Positions 7,552 through 16,209 are shown, counted from the stretch's first letter. The stretch: DNA of 39,601 nucleotides from Ectopseudomonas composti (GCF_900115475.1 NZ_FOWP01000022.1:1-39601), one strand, 5' to 3'. Notes: generated by a model not told the origin, from the letters alone. Translations and numbers: made by a program.

Positions 7552-8708
7552 TCCGGGCGGGCGCGGCCCTGCCGTACTGGCGGCTGTCCGGCTTCTACTT
7601 CTTCTACTTCGCTCTGCTCGGGGGTACGGCGCCGTTTCTGGCGCTGTACTTCGACCACCTGGGCTTTTCCCCGGCTAGGATCGGCGAGCTGATCGCCATT
7701 CCCATGCTGATGCGTTGCCTGGCGCCGAACCTGTGGGGCTGGTTGGGTGACCACACAGGTCAGCGCCTGCTGATCGTGCGCTTTGGCGCGCTATGCACTC
7801 TGGTCTGCTTCGCCGGCATCTTCTTCAGTCAGAGCTATGCCTGGCTGGCGCTGATCATGGCCACCCACGCGTTCTTCTGGCATGCGGTGCTGCCGCAGTT
7901 CGAGGTCATCACCCTGGCCCACCTGCGTGAGCAGGCGGCGCGCTACAGTCAGATTCGCTTGTGGGGCAGCATCGGGTTCATCGTCGCCGTGGTCGGTCTC
8001 GGCCTGCTGTTCGAGTGGCTGAGCCTGGATGCCTATCCGGCGGCGCTGCTGGTGATCATGGCCGGTATCGTCGTCAGCAGTTTCTGGGTGCCCAATGCGC
8101 AGCCTGTGCTGCGCCCGAGCACGCAGGAACCGGAGGGTTTTCTGCGCCAATTGCGCCGCCCCGGCATCCTCGCGTTCTACCTCAGCGTTGGGCTGATGCA
8201 ACTGAGCAACGGCCCGTACTACACCTTCCTCACCCTGCACCTGGAGGGCGTTGGCTACAGCCGCGGCGCTATTGGTCTGTTCTGGGCGTTGGGGGTGGTG
8301 GCGGAGATCCTGCTGTTCCTGATCATGGCGCGGCTGCTGCAGCGCTATTCACTGCGTGCGGTGTTACTGGCCAGCTTCCTGATCACCGCCGTGCGTTGGC
8401 TGCTGTTGGGTAGCCTGGCCCAGTACCTGCCGGTGCTGCTGCTGGCGCAGTGCATGCACGCCGCCACCTTCGGCGCTTTTCATGCCGCCTGCATCCACTT
8501 CGTGCAGCGCGGTTTCGCTGATCGCCAGCAGGGTCAGGCGCAGGCGCTGTATGTCAGCCTGGCCGGAATCGGCGGCGCGTTGGGCGCGCTGTATGCCGGT
8601 TACAGCTGGAAGAGCCTGGGCCCGGCCTGGACCTTCGCCATCGCCAGTCTGGTAGCCTTGCTGGCCGCCTTCATCATTGCCACCCGTCTGCCGCCCGAGC
8701 GGCCCTGA
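7548..8708 (+). CDS. MFS transporter (HcaT/nucleoside-permease-like)
   Basis: This 386-residue major facilitator protein has about 12 hydrophobic segments. It shows the N-terminal YFFYFALLGGTAPFLALYF pattern and the cytoplasmic loop after helix 2 (GWLGDHTGQR) typical of the MFS branch that holds HcaT/LacY-like permeases. The start is taken as GTG at 7548, overlapping the aroC stop by 4 bp, because this matches the membrane start (LPYWRLSGFYF). The earlier in-frame ATG at 7422 would add 42 non-membrane residues translated from inside aroC. The substrate cannot be read from the sequence. The aroC-MFS pairing is conserved in Pseudomonas. Confidence 0.85.
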   Translation: MIRAGAALPYWRLSGFYFFYFALLGGTAPFLALYFDHLGFSPARIGELIAIPMLMRCLAPNLWGWLGDHTGQRLLIVRFGALCTLVCFAGIFFSQSYAWLALIMATHAFFWHAVLPQFEVITLAHLREQAARYSQIRLWGSIGFIVAVVGLGLLFEWLSLDAYPAALLVIMAGIVVSSFWVPNAQPVLRPSTQEPEGFLRQLRRPGILAFYLSVGLMQLSNGPYYTFLTLHLEGVGYSRGAIGLFWALGVVAEILLFLIMARLLQRYSLRAVLLASFLITAVRWLLLGSLAQYLPVLLLAQCMHAATFGAFHAACIHFVQRGFADRQQGQAQALYVSLAGIGGALGALYAGYSWKSLGPAWTFAIASLVALLAAFIIATRLPPERP

Positions 8709-8724
8709 ATCGAGTGAACCCGTC

Positions 8725-9264
8725 ATGAGCAGCCTCGCCGTCTACCTGCATACCGCTCCGGAACTGCCGAACAAGGTACTGAACCACGCCGAAGACATCG
8801 CCAGTACCCTGGCGACGGTGGGCATTGACTATCGTCAGGTGGCGCTGCCGGCTGCATTACGCCCTGGCTGCGAACAGGCTGAGTTCGACGCGGCCTATGG
8901 CCTGTGGCTGCAGGCGTTCATGAGTGAAGAAGGCCATGTGCAGCAGGAGCTGTTCAACCTGCAGCGCAACCATCCGCAGAAACTGGAGCTGCGGGCGCGG
9001 CATCTGGATGAGCAGTCGCAGTCGATGGCCAGTGCCTGGTTGTTCCTCGGTGGTTTCGCTCAGCTCAGCCTGCACCTCGACGACCACGTCTACATGCTGC
9101 AAGGCGAGAAGGGCGACCTGCTGTTATTGCCGGCCGGCACTCGCTACTGGTTCGACCTGGGGGAAGAGCCGCATGCGCTGGTGGTGCGCCTGAGCGCCAG
9201 CGAGGATGCACCTGTGTGCAGTGACGACGATATCGCCAGCCGTTTTGCCCGGCTCGGTGATTGA
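8725..9264 (+). CDS. Acireductone dioxygenase-like cupin lacking all four metal ligands
   Basis: This 179-residue protein aligns by eye along its whole length with acireductone dioxygenase (MtnD) of the methionine salvage pathway. Shared landmarks are the N-terminal MSSLAVY, HPQK-ELRA (83-91), LHLDDHVY (116-123), EKGDLL (128-133) and PAGTRYWFDLG (136-146). MtnD binds Fe or Ni through an H-x-H-x3-E box and a later His. Here those positions are Q97, Q99, S103 and Y141, so the expected metal centre is absent. The gene follows the MFS gene by 16 bp and starts at the ATG at 8725. No mtnB or mtnC lies nearby. It is probably a non-catalytic homologue with a retained fold, and the frame is fully open. 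Confidence 0.8.
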   Translation: MSSLAVYLHTAPELPNKVLNHAEDIASTLATVGIDYRQVALPAALRPGCEQAEFDAAYGLWLQAFMSEEGHVQQELFNLQRNHPQKLELRARHLDEQSQSMASAWLFLGGFAQLSLHLDDHVYMLQGEKGDLLLLPAGTRYWFDLGEEPHALVVRLSASEDAPVCSDDDIASRFARLGD

Positions 9265-9325
9265 GGGAACCTGCGCCACTCGCCAGCTATCCTATGAAGG
9301 CAACCTTTCAGACAGGAGTGTCGTC

Positions 9326-9517
9326 ATGGGTTCTACCTTCAATGGCCTGATTGGCCTGGTCATCCTCGCCCTGGATATCTGGGCCATCATCAACGTGATC
9401 AAGAGCAGCGCCGAGACCGGGATCAAGATTCTATGGATTCTGCTGATCGTGCTGTTGCCAGTGATCGGTCTGATCATCTGGGCGCTGATGGGGCCGCGCG
9501 GCAACGTCAGGATATGA
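9326..9517 (+). CDS. Small PLDc_N-type membrane protein
   Basis: This 63-residue protein has two hydrophobic helices (about 6-24 and 33-54). The intervening NVIKSSAETGIKILWILLIVL and the terminal P-x-x-G-x-I-I-W-x-L-M-G-P-R-G pattern belong to the phospholipase-D-nuclease N-terminal (PLDc_N) family, which is found as stand-alone small membrane proteins. The ATG at 9326 has AGGAG 7 bases upstream; the longer upstream frame lacks this. Its stop overlaps the start of the phosphatase gene by 4 bp (ATGA), so the two are coupled. The function is unknown. Confidence 0.8.
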   Translation: MGSTFNGLIGLVILALDIWAIINVIKSSAETGIKILWILLIVLLPVIGLIIWALMGPRGNVRI

Positions 9518-10071
9518 AGCGCCTCTGCCTGCTGGTCTTGGTGCTGCTGCCGCTGTCCAGTGTGGTAGCAGATAACGCCGACGCCTGGCAGGCACTGCGC
9601 GAAGGTCGTGCGCTGTTGCTCATGCGCCATGCCACGGCGCCAGGCACAGGCGATCCGGCGAACTTCCGTCTGGATCGCTGTGAAACCCAGCGCAACCTGA
9701 ACGATCAGGGGCGCTCTGAGGCCCGCCGCTGGGGCGAGTTGCTCGCTAGCCAGGGAATCGAGCAACCGCGCCTTCTCAGTAGTCGCTGGTGCCGCGCGCA
9801 GGATACGGCCAGCAACATGAGTCGCGGCCCGGTACAGCCATTCGCTGCATTGGATTCGTTCTTCGGCCAGCCCGAGGATGGTGCCGAGCAGACCGCCGAG
9901 CTGATTCGCCAGATCAACGAGTTGCCTGCTGGTGAGCCGTTGGTGCTGGTTTCCCATCAGGTCAATATCACCGCCCTGACTGGCATCTTTCCCGCTTCGG
10001 GTGAGGGGCTGATTCTGGCTTTGCCACTGCGTCCACGTGCTGAGCCTTTGGCGCGAATACCCGCGCCCTAG
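9514..10071 (+). CDS. Exported histidine phosphatase family protein
   Basis: This 185-residue protein has an N-terminal signal peptide (1-19, MKRLCLLVLVLLPLSSVVA). A branch-2-like histidine phosphatase domain follows. The catalytic motif is LMRH (36-39, H39 being the phospho-acceptor), RNLNDQGRSEA and SSRWCRAQDTA segments follow, and a second His lies in VSHQVN near the C-terminus. It is predicted to be periplasmic with an unknown phosphoester substrate. The start ATG at 9514 overlaps the upstream gene by 4 bp. It converges on ogt with a single base between the stop codons, leaving no room for a terminator. Confidence 0.85.
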   Translation: MKRLCLLVLVLLPLSSVVADNADAWQALREGRALLLMRHATAPGTGDPANFRLDRCETQRNLNDQGRSEARRWGELLASQGIEQPRLLSSRWCRAQDTASNMSRGPVQPFAALDSFFGQPEDGAEQTAELIRQINELPAGEPLVLVSHQVNITALTGIFPASGEGLILALPLRPRAEPLARIPAP

Positions 10072-10072
10072 A

Positions 10073-10570
10073 CTACAAAGCCAGTTGCGCCTGTGCCGGC
10101 TGCAACACACCCTCGAGCTCCAGCAACTGCTGCTTGCGCGGCAGCCCACCGGCATAGCCGGTGAGGCTGCCATCACGGCCGATCACGCGATGGCAGGGCA
10201 CGATGATGGAAATCGGGTTGGCGCCATTGGCCGTCCCCACTGCGCGCACTGCCTGCGGCCTGCGGATGACATGGGCCAGCTCCGAATAGCTGCAGGTGCG
10301 GCCATAGGGGATGGCCAGTAGCGCTTGCCAGACCGATTGCTGGAATTCCGTGCCCTTCGGTGCCAGGCGCAGCTCGAATTGCCTGCGCTTGCCGGCGAAA
10401 TATTCGTCCAGCTGGCTGCACACGGCGTCCAGCTCACGGCCAGCGGGCTGCCAATGGTCTTCGATGCGCCAGGGGCGGCTGTCCAGCTCCATCAGCAGCA
10501 GTTGCAGGCCGCTTTCATCGGCCGCGAGAAACAGCGGGCCGACGGGGCTGTCGTGGTAACGGTAGTGCAT
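10073..10570 (-). CDS. ogt: Methylated-DNA-protein-cysteine methyltransferase
   Basis: This is a suicide repair protein that moves a methyl group from O6-methylguanine (or O4-methylthymine) to its own cysteine. The 165-residue protein has the acceptor C126 in the PCHRV motif, the helix-turn-helix region around 88-116 (PYGRTCSYSELA...RAVGTANGANP) and a small N-terminal domain. The stand-alone length fits Ogt/AGT and not the Ada fusion. It starts 3 bases after the AlkA stop, so the two alkylation-repair genes form an operon. No ada regulator is in the window. Confidence 0.93.
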   Translation of the reverse strand: MHYRYHDSPVGPLFLAADESGLQLLLMELDSRPWRIEDHWQPAGRELDAVCSQLDEYFAGKRRQFELRLAPKGTEFQQSVWQALLAIPYGRTCSYSELAHVIRRPQAVRAVGTANGANPISIIVPCHRVIGRDGSLTGYAGGLPRKQQLLELEGVLQPAQAQLAL

Positions 10571-10573
10571 GGC

Positions 10574-11452
10574 TCAGCCTCCCGAATAGTTATGCCAGAG
10601 ATGCGCCGCCGCATAAGCGCGCCAGGGGCGCCAGGCTTCGGCGCGTTGTTTCAGGCGACGCGCATTGATCCCTTCAGCTCCCCAGACGGGCGCCTTGAGC
10701 AGCCCCAGATCGCTGGCGGGAAAGGCGTCGGCCTCTCCGAATGCACGCAGGGCAATATACTCCGCCGTCCACGGGCCGATGCCGGGCAGGGCACAGAGTC
10801 GTTCGATCAGCGCCGCGCTGCCCTTTTCCATATCCAGCTTCAGGCTGCCATCGGCGATGCGCGCGGCGAAATGCTGCAAGGATTGCACACGCTTGCCGGG
10901 CATGCCGATGCCGCTCAAGTCAGCTTCGGCAAGTGCTTGCGGCGAGGGAAACAGATGGCTGATGCCCAGCGATTCCGGGGTTTCGATGCATGCGCCGACA
11001 CGCTGCACTAGACGCCCGACGATGGTGACCGCCGCCTTGACCGTGACCTGTTGGCCGACGATGGCGCGCACCGCCTGCTCGAATGGATCGAACGCCACCG
11101 GCAGACGCAGCCCGGGATTGCGTTGCAACAGCGGCGCGAGCAATTCATCGGCGCTCAGGTGCTGGGCAATTGCCTCGGGTTCGCTGTCGAGGTCGAACAT
11201 GCGCCGCACACGTTGTTCGAGTTGATCGAGATGCGCTGGCGTGGCCAGACGACAGCGCAGTTCCAGCGCGTTCTGCCCCGGCAGCGGCGCGACCCGCAGC
11301 CAGCCGGGAGTGCCATCGAGGCTGAAGCCGCGGCTGTAGCTGTCCACGCTCAGTGACTCCAGCCCGGGAATTGCGCGCAGGGCGAAGTGGCTGTGGAACT
11401 GTTGCCAGTCCCAGGGCGGTTGGTAGGGCAGAAGCAGCGTGATGATATTCAT
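10574..11452 (-). CDS. alkA: DNA-3-methyladenine glycosylase II
   Basis: AlkA removes N3- and N7-alkylated purines and some pyrimidines from DNA. The 292-residue protein has the AlkA N-terminal domain (about 1-110). A helix-hairpin-helix glycosylase domain follows, with LPGIGPWTA at 222-230 and the catalytic aspartate D248 in FPASDLGL (E. coli D238). The length is near E. coli AlkA (282 aa). It is upstream of and nearly abuts ogt. An operon of these two genes without ada implies control other than the adjacent Ada switch known from enterics; no operator is recognisable upstream. Confidence 0.9.
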   Translation of the reverse strand: MNIITLLLPYQPPWDWQQFHSHFALRAIPGLESLSVDSYSRGFSLDGTPGWLRVAPLPGQNALELRCRLATPAHLDQLEQRVRRMFDLDSEPEAIAQHLSADELLAPLLQRNPGLRLPVAFDPFEQAVRAIVGQQVTVKAAVTIVGRLVQRVGACIETPESLGISHLFPSPQALAEADLSGIGMPGKRVQSLQHFAARIADGSLKLDMEKGSAALIERLCALPGIGPWTAEYIALRAFGEADAFPASDLGLLKAPVWGAEGINARRLKQRAEAWRPWRAYAAAHLWHNYSGG

Positions 11453-11536
11453 GGCTGCACCCTAGCGCGGCGTTCGAGCGTTGTCAGCGTGAAGATGACT
11501 TTCAAATTGCGCCGACCTGGCCAGTATCCGGGGCGC

Positions 11537-11611
11537 GGTGCGCACGGCGCACCCTACATGAAGCGCATACCGAAGGCGCACGAGCTTTTAGTAGGGTGCG
11601 CCGCGCGCACC
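11537..11611. repeat. REP-like inverted pair
   Basis: Two 21-bp copies of the GTAGGGTGCGCC...GTGCGCACC family lie tail to tail (minus copy 11537-11557, plus copy 11591-11611), 33 bp apart between alkA and the AraC gene. The pair could fold into one long hairpin. Confidence 0.8.
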
Positions 11612-11628
11612 AGGGACTCCACGACACC

Positions 11629-12642
11629 CTAGGTGCCACGTTGATAACGCCCCGGCGTTACGCCTTTCCAGCGCTTGAAGGCGTGGATGAAGTTGGACAG
11701 CTCGCCGTAACCCAGGCGCTCGGCGATTTCCTCCAGGCTCAGGCCGCCGGCGGCCAGCAGCTCTTCGGCCAGCGCCTGACGCACTTCATCCTGCAGCGCG
11801 CGGAAGCTGGTGCCTTCTTCGATCAAACGCCGGCGCAGGGTGCGGCTGCTCAGGTGCAGGCGCTCTGCGACCTGCTCCATATCGGCGATCTGCCCCGGCG
11901 ATTGCAGCAGCAACTGGCGTACCCGTCCGGCCAGGCCCTGGTGCCATTGATGGCGCGCCAGCAATGCCTGGCATTGCTGCTCGCAGGCACTGACCAGTTG
12001 CGGGTTGGCGCGTGGCAATGGGTTGTCCAGCAGGTCGGCGGTAAAACCCAGGCGATTGTGCGCCGCGCTAAAGCGTGGCACCTGGCCGAAGGCAGCGATA
12101 AAGGGCGAAATGTCAGCCGGCGCAGCTTGGCGCAGCTCCACGTCCAGCAATCGCAGCGCACTGCCGAGCAGCTCGCGCACAACCACCAGGGCGCCAAGCA
12201 TGTCGCGCTGCACGATGAAATCATGCAGCGCCGGGGGCAGGGCGCTGTCGTCGAAATTCAGGTTGGCGACGGCGTCATCCACGCTCAGGCTGATGCGGGT
12301 GAAGGCATAGGTCAGGCCGTGATAGCGCAGGCCCAGCTCGGCGGCCTGGCGTACCGTGGCGCTGCTGAGAATGGCGTAACCCCAGGCGCCATAGGTGGTC
12401 AGGTGGTAGCGCCGACCGGCCTGCAGGCCAAGGTCGCCGACTTCGGGCAGCGCCTCTATCAGGTTGGCGATCAGTTGCAGTTCACGCTGCGCGTCGATCT
12501 CCCCGTTCAGGCTGGCCAACTGCAGCGGGCTGAGTCCCGTTTCATGCAGGCATCTGTCCAGGCTCAGGCCAAGGTCGAGCCCCAGCTGGGTGAGCAGCTG
12601 GATGCTGATGATGCTGCGGCGAGCGGGCCAGGGCGCTGACAT
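11629..12642 (-). CDS. AraC-family regulator (VirS-like)
   Basis: This 337-residue protein has an N-terminal ligand-binding domain of the 'arabinose-binding, AraC-type N' class (about 30-215, with LLEA-like helices and the AWGYAILSS segment). A C-terminal AraC double helix-turn-helix follows (about 235-335, with RLHLSSRTLRRRL and ERLGYGELSNFIHAFKRWKGVTP). The ATG at 12642 is preferred to an upstream ATG at 12711 that would consume the intergenic promoter. It is divergent, across 98 bp, from a monooxygenase-esterase-SDR operon, so it probably controls that operon, as VirS controls mymA in M. tuberculosis. Confidence 0.88.
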   Translation of the reverse strand: MSAPWPARRSIISIQLLTQLGLDLGLSLDRCLHETGLSPLQLASLNGEIDAQRELQLIANLIEALPEVGDLGLQAGRRYHLTTYGAWGYAILSSATVRQAAELGLRYHGLTYAFTRISLSVDDAVANLNFDDSALPPALHDFIVQRDMLGALVVVRELLGSALRLLDVELRQAAPADISPFIAAFGQVPRFSAAHNRLGFTADLLDNPLPRANPQLVSACEQQCQALLARHQWHQGLAGRVRQLLLQSPGQIADMEQVAERLHLSSRTLRRRLIEEGTSFRALQDEVRQALAEELLAAGGLSLEEIAERLGYGELSNFIHAFKRWKGVTPGRYQRGT

Positions 12643-12740
12643 AGATTGTCCGAAAATCACAATATCCTGGCCGACTATGCCATAACCCGGGCAGGGCGAG
12701 GCAAGTAGCATCTGCTCATCGCCATAAACGGGTCACTACA

Positions 12741-14216
12741 ATGCACAACAACCCCCGTACGAACGCGCCTTGGCGCGTGTTGATCATCGGCAGCGGTTTT
12801 GCCGGTCTGGGCCTGGCCATGCAATTGCGCAAGGCTGGTGAGGACGACTTCCTGTTGCTGGAAAAGGCCGCCGAGGTCGGCGGTACCTGGCGCGACAACA
12901 GCTATCCAGGCGCCGCCTGCGACGTGCCTTCGCACCTGTATTCCTTCTCCTTCGAGCCCAAGCACGACTGGTCGCGCAAGTTCGCCCCGCAGGCGGAGAT
13001 CCACGCCTACATCCTGCAATGCGTGGAGAAACACCGGCTACGCCCGCATATCCGTCTCAATAGCGAAGTGCTCGGCGCCGAGTTCGATGCCGAGCGCGGC
13101 ATCTGGCGCGTCGAGTTGGCGGGAGGCGAGGTGATCGAGGCCCAAGCGCTGGTCAGTGCTTGTGGCCAGCTCAACCGGCCGGCCTACCCGAAGCTGCCCG
13201 GTTTGGAGCATTTCCGTGGCGAGGCTTTTCACTCGGCGCGTTGGCGGCATGACCTCGATCTGACCGGCAAGCGCGTAGCGGTGATCGGCACCGGCGCTTC
13301 GGCGATCCAGTTCGTGCCGCAGATCCAGCCCAAGGTCGCCAGCCTGAGCCTGTTCCAGCGTTCGGCTGCCTATGTGCTGGCCAAGCCGGATCGCCCCTAC
13401 CGCGCTTGGGAGATGGCCCTGAAACGTCATTTGCCGCTGTGGCAGCGCGCTGACCGCCTTGTGCAATACCTGCATCATGAGGTCCGGGCGCTGGCCTTCA
13501 TCCGCTTTCCCTGGCTGATGCGCCTGTTCCGCCACAGCTTCACCCGCCATCTGCAACGGCAGATGCCCGAGGCTGGCAAGCGTGCGCAGTTGCAGCCGGA
13601 TTACCCCATGGGCTGCAAGCGCATCCTGATCAGCAACGATTACTTCCCGGCGCTGGCGCAGGCTAATGTTGAGGTCGTTGACGCGTCGATTCGCGAGGTA
13701 CGTGAACATTCGCTGGTGACGGCCGATGGCCGTGAGCACTCCTGCGACGTGCTGATCTACGGCACCGGCTTTGCTGCCACCGATTTCCTTGCGCCGATGC
13801 GTATTCGTGGCCTCGGTGGGCTGGAGTTGAACCAGGCCTGGAAGGAGGGCGCTGAAGCTTACAAGGGCATCAGCGTCAGCGGTTTTCCCAATCTGTTCCT
13901 GCTCTATGGGCCGAACACCAACCTCGGCCACAACTCCATTCTCTATATGCTGGAGAGCCAGTACGCCTACGTGCTGGGCTGCCTGCAGGCGCTACGTGAA
14001 CAGCGGCTGCGCTACCTCGACCTGCGGCCGACGGTGCAGCGTCACTACAACGCCGAGCTGCAACAGGCGACTCATCGAACGATATGGGAACAGGGCTGCC
14101 ACAGCTGGTACAAGACCGCTACCGGCAAGAACACCAACAACTGGCCGGGGTTTACCTTCACCTACCGCCTCATGACCCGTACTCCGGAGCTTGCCGACTA
14201 TGACTGCGTCCGCTGA
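12741..14216 (+). CDS. Flavin-containing (Baeyer-Villiger-type) monooxygenase
   Basis: This 491-residue FAD/NADPH monooxygenase has an FAD-binding GSGFAG at 17-22 and GGTW at 47-50. A Baeyer-Villiger-type fingerprint lies at 158-168 (F-R-G-E-A-F-H-S-A-R-W; the next residue is R instead of the usual P/D). The NADPH-binding GTGASA is at 183-188. It is expected to insert oxygen into a ketone, giving an ester, or to oxidise a related substrate; the native substrate is unknown. It is the first gene of a three-gene operon and its end overlaps the esterase start by 17 bp. Ketone to ester to hydrolysis, with an SDR handling alcohol or ketone, would be a coherent pathway (inference). Confidence 0.9.
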   Translation: MHNNPRTNAPWRVLIIGSGFAGLGLAMQLRKAGEDDFLLLEKAAEVGGTWRDNSYPGAACDVPSHLYSFSFEPKHDWSRKFAPQAEIHAYILQCVEKHRLRPHIRLNSEVLGAEFDAERGIWRVELAGGEVIEAQALVSACGQLNRPAYPKLPGLEHFRGEAFHSARWRHDLDLTGKRVAVIGTGASAIQFVPQIQPKVASLSLFQRSAAYVLAKPDRPYRAWEMALKRHLPLWQRADRLVQYLHHEVRALAFIRFPWLMRLFRHSFTRHLQRQMPEAGKRAQLQPDYPMGCKRILISNDYFPALAQANVEVVDASIREVREHSLVTADGREHSCDVLIYGTGFAATDFLAPMRIRGLGGLELNQAWKEGAEAYKGISVSGFPNLFLLYGPNTNLGHNSILYMLESQYAYVLGCLQALREQRLRYLDLRPTVQRHYNAELQQATHRTIWEQGCHSWYKTATGKNTNNWPGFTFTYRLMTRTPELADYDCVR

Positions 14217-15129
14217 CTTCAAAGCCCCTGCTGCCGAGCAGATGTTGCTGCGCGGTCTGTTGCGTGGCTTTCTGCGCCTGTTCTTCCGCGGCCTGGTGCG
14301 ACCGCCGATGCCCGTGGCCGGGCAGCGGCGTGTGCTGCGTGCACTCACCACCATCACCCTGACCCCACGCGGCGTTAGCCGCAGCGCCGCGACCTTGGCC
14401 GGGCGCCCCTGCGAATGGCATCGACCGCCTGCCAGCAGCGGCAGCGTGCTGCTCTATCTGCACGGCGGCGCCTTCATGATCGGCGGGCCGGATACGCATC
14501 GGGGCATCTGCGCCAGCCTGGCCAAGCGCGCTGCCCTGGAGGTCTGTGCGCTGGATTACCGCCTGGCGCCGGAGCATCCCTATCCGGCGGCGCGCGATGA
14601 CGTGGTGGCGGCTTACCAGGCGCTACTGGAGGCCGGCTATAAGCCACAGCAGATCGCCATTGGCGGCGATTCGGCCGGCGGCAATCTGAGCCTGGTCGGT
14701 TGTCTGCGCATCATCGAACTTGGCCTGCCGGCGCCTGCCGCACTGGTGTGCTTCTCGCCGGTTACCGATTTCACCGGCGAGCAGATGCACGAACCGCTGG
14801 CCGGTGACCCGTTGATCCACCCCAGCTGGGTCGAGCAGGCCGCGCAGTTGTATTGCCCAGCAGACCTGCCACGTAATGATCCGGGCATGTCGCCGCTGTT
14901 CGCCGACCTCAGCCAACTGCCGCCGACGCTGATTCAGGTGGGTGAGGACGAGCTATTGCTCAACGACAGCCTGCGCCTGGCCGAGCGCGCCAAGGCGGCC
15001 GGGGTGAATGTGCGCCTGGAGCGTTATCCGGGACTGTGGCACGTGTTCCAGGCACATGTCGGTATGTTGCGTGCGGCGGATTACGCCATTGCCCGTGTGG
15101 CGGCCTTTCTCCGTGAGCGGGGCGTGTGA
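14200..15129 (+). CDS. Alpha/beta hydrolase, HSL family (LipR-like esterase)
   Basis: This 309-residue protein of the hormone-sensitive-lipase family carries the oxyanion motif HGGA (88-91), nucleophile S158 in GDSAGG (156-161), acid D250 and base H281 in LWHVF. It is a likely carboxylesterase acting on the ester product of the preceding monooxygenase. The ATG at 14200 has CGGAG upstream and lies inside the end of the monooxygenase gene, giving translational coupling. The stop TGA overlaps the ATG of the SDR by one base. The N-terminus (about 15-37) is hydrophobic/arginine-rich but not a clear signal peptide. Confidence 0.9.
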   Translation: MTASADFKAPAAEQMLLRGLLRGFLRLFFRGLVRPPMPVAGQRRVLRALTTITLTPRGVSRSAATLAGRPCEWHRPPASSGSVLLYLHGGAFMIGGPDTHRGICASLAKRAALEVCALDYRLAPEHPYPAARDDVVAAYQALLEAGYKPQQIAIGGDSAGGNLSLVGCLRIIELGLPAPAALVCFSPVTDFTGEQMHEPLAGDPLIHPSWVEQAAQLYCPADLPRNDPGMSPLFADLSQLPPTLIQVGEDELLLNDSLRLAERAKAAGVNVRLERYPGLWHVFQAHVGMLRAADYAIARVAAFLRERGV

Positions 15130-15890
15130 TGAACAACATCCTCATCAGCGGCGCCGCATCGGGTATTGGCGCCGCCACCGCGCGGCTGTTTCATGCGCGG
15201 GGCTGGCGCGTCGGGTTGCTCGACGTCGATGCAAAGGCGCTGACAGCCTTGGCCAGCGAGCTGGGCGGCGCCTGGCATGCGCAGCTGGATGTGGTCGATG
15301 CCGCGGCAGTGAAAGCCGCGCTGGCTGACTTCTGCGCGCAGAGCGGTGGCCAGTTGCGCCTGTTGTTCAATGGCGCAGGTATTCTGCGCACCGGTGCCTT
15401 CGCCGATATCGAGCTGGAGCAGCACACACGCCTGGTACAGATCAATGTGCTCGGTGTGCTCAACCTCTGCCATGCGGCCTTCGCTTATCTCAAGGCCACG
15501 CCAGAGGCGCAGGTGATCAACATGGGCTCGGCCTCGGGGCTCTACGGCGTGCCACAGCTGGCCAGCTATTCGGCCAGCAAGTTCGCTGTACGCGGCCTGA
15601 CCGAGGCGCTGGAACTGGAGTGGCGCGAGCACGGCATCCGCGTGGGCGACCTGATGCCGCCATTCGTCGACACGCCGATGGTTCGCAGCCAAGCGCAACG
15701 TCCGCCGGTGATGCGTCGCCTGGGCGTGCGCCTGGAAGCCGAGCAGATCGCCGAAGCAGCCTGGAAACAGGCCCACGCCAGCACCGTGCATCGCCCGGTA
15801 GGGTTGCAGTTCGGCCTGCTGTTCAACCTTGGGCAGATCACGCCGGGGTGGATCAACAGGTTGCTGATGGGCTGGCTCAGTCGCCCGTGA
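15129..15890 (+). CDS. Short-chain dehydrogenase/reductase
   Basis: This 253-residue classical SDR has the cofactor motif SGAASGIG (7-14), NGAG at 81-84, a catalytic serine in the NMGSASG segment (131-137), and Y147 and K151 in YSASK. It should interconvert an alcohol and a ketone with NAD(P)H. Its start overlaps the stop of the esterase by one base. As the third gene of the operon it could supply or remove the ketone used by the monooxygenase. The C-terminal hydrophobic stretch (about 225-250, FGLLFNLGQITPGWINRLLMGWL) suggests membrane association, as in several fatty-acid-linked SDRs. Confidence 0.9.
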   Translation: MNNILISGAASGIGAATARLFHARGWRVGLLDVDAKALTALASELGGAWHAQLDVVDAAAVKAALADFCAQSGGQLRLLFNGAGILRTGAFADIELEQHTRLVQINVLGVLNLCHAAFAYLKATPEAQVINMGSASGLYGVPQLASYSASKFAVRGLTEALELEWREHGIRVGDLMPPFVDTPMVRSQAQRPPVMRRLGVRLEAEQIAEAAWKQAHASTVHRPVGLQFGLLFNLGQITPGWINRLLMGWLSRP

Positions 15891-16209
15891 ATTCAGGTGA
15901 GGTGCTCAGGCTGGCCAATTGCCGTCGGTCGTCGGCTTTGTCACAAAGGCTTTCTGCACGACGCCAATCTCGCGTTTAGCGGCTACTCTTGAGGTGACGG
16001 TTTTCAGCCCGGCGTTCTGCCGGGCAGTCGTCGATACGCTTGCAGTAGACACATCGAGCACCAGCTCGATTCTCGGGGCGGCGCCAGTTGGGTGCTTCTG
16101 TAAACGCAGGGCGTTTTCAGAGGTTTCCGGTAGGAGCCGCGACACCGTCCGTAGGGCGGTCGCATTGGGAAAGCGGTTAATCCATCCATAGCCTGAGAGG
16201 GGGTCGTTT
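15891..16209. other. 319-bp intergenic stretch, no convincing gene
   Basis: The interval between the SDR and the RraB-like gene holds a 7-bp-stem GC hairpin at 16007-16025 (GCCCGGC, loop GTTCT, GCCGGGC). It also has REP-like stretches (GGTAGGAGCCGCGACACC near 16129). A 111-codon minus-strand frame (15906-16241) crosses the RraB start and has no ribosome site. I see no T run after the hairpin. It may contain remnants of dispersed repeats and the promoter for the 16210 gene. Confidence 0.5.

Noticed and set aside
8725..9264. Annotating the gene as functional mtnD
   Set aside because: All four metal-binding residues are replaced and no other salvage gene is adjacent.
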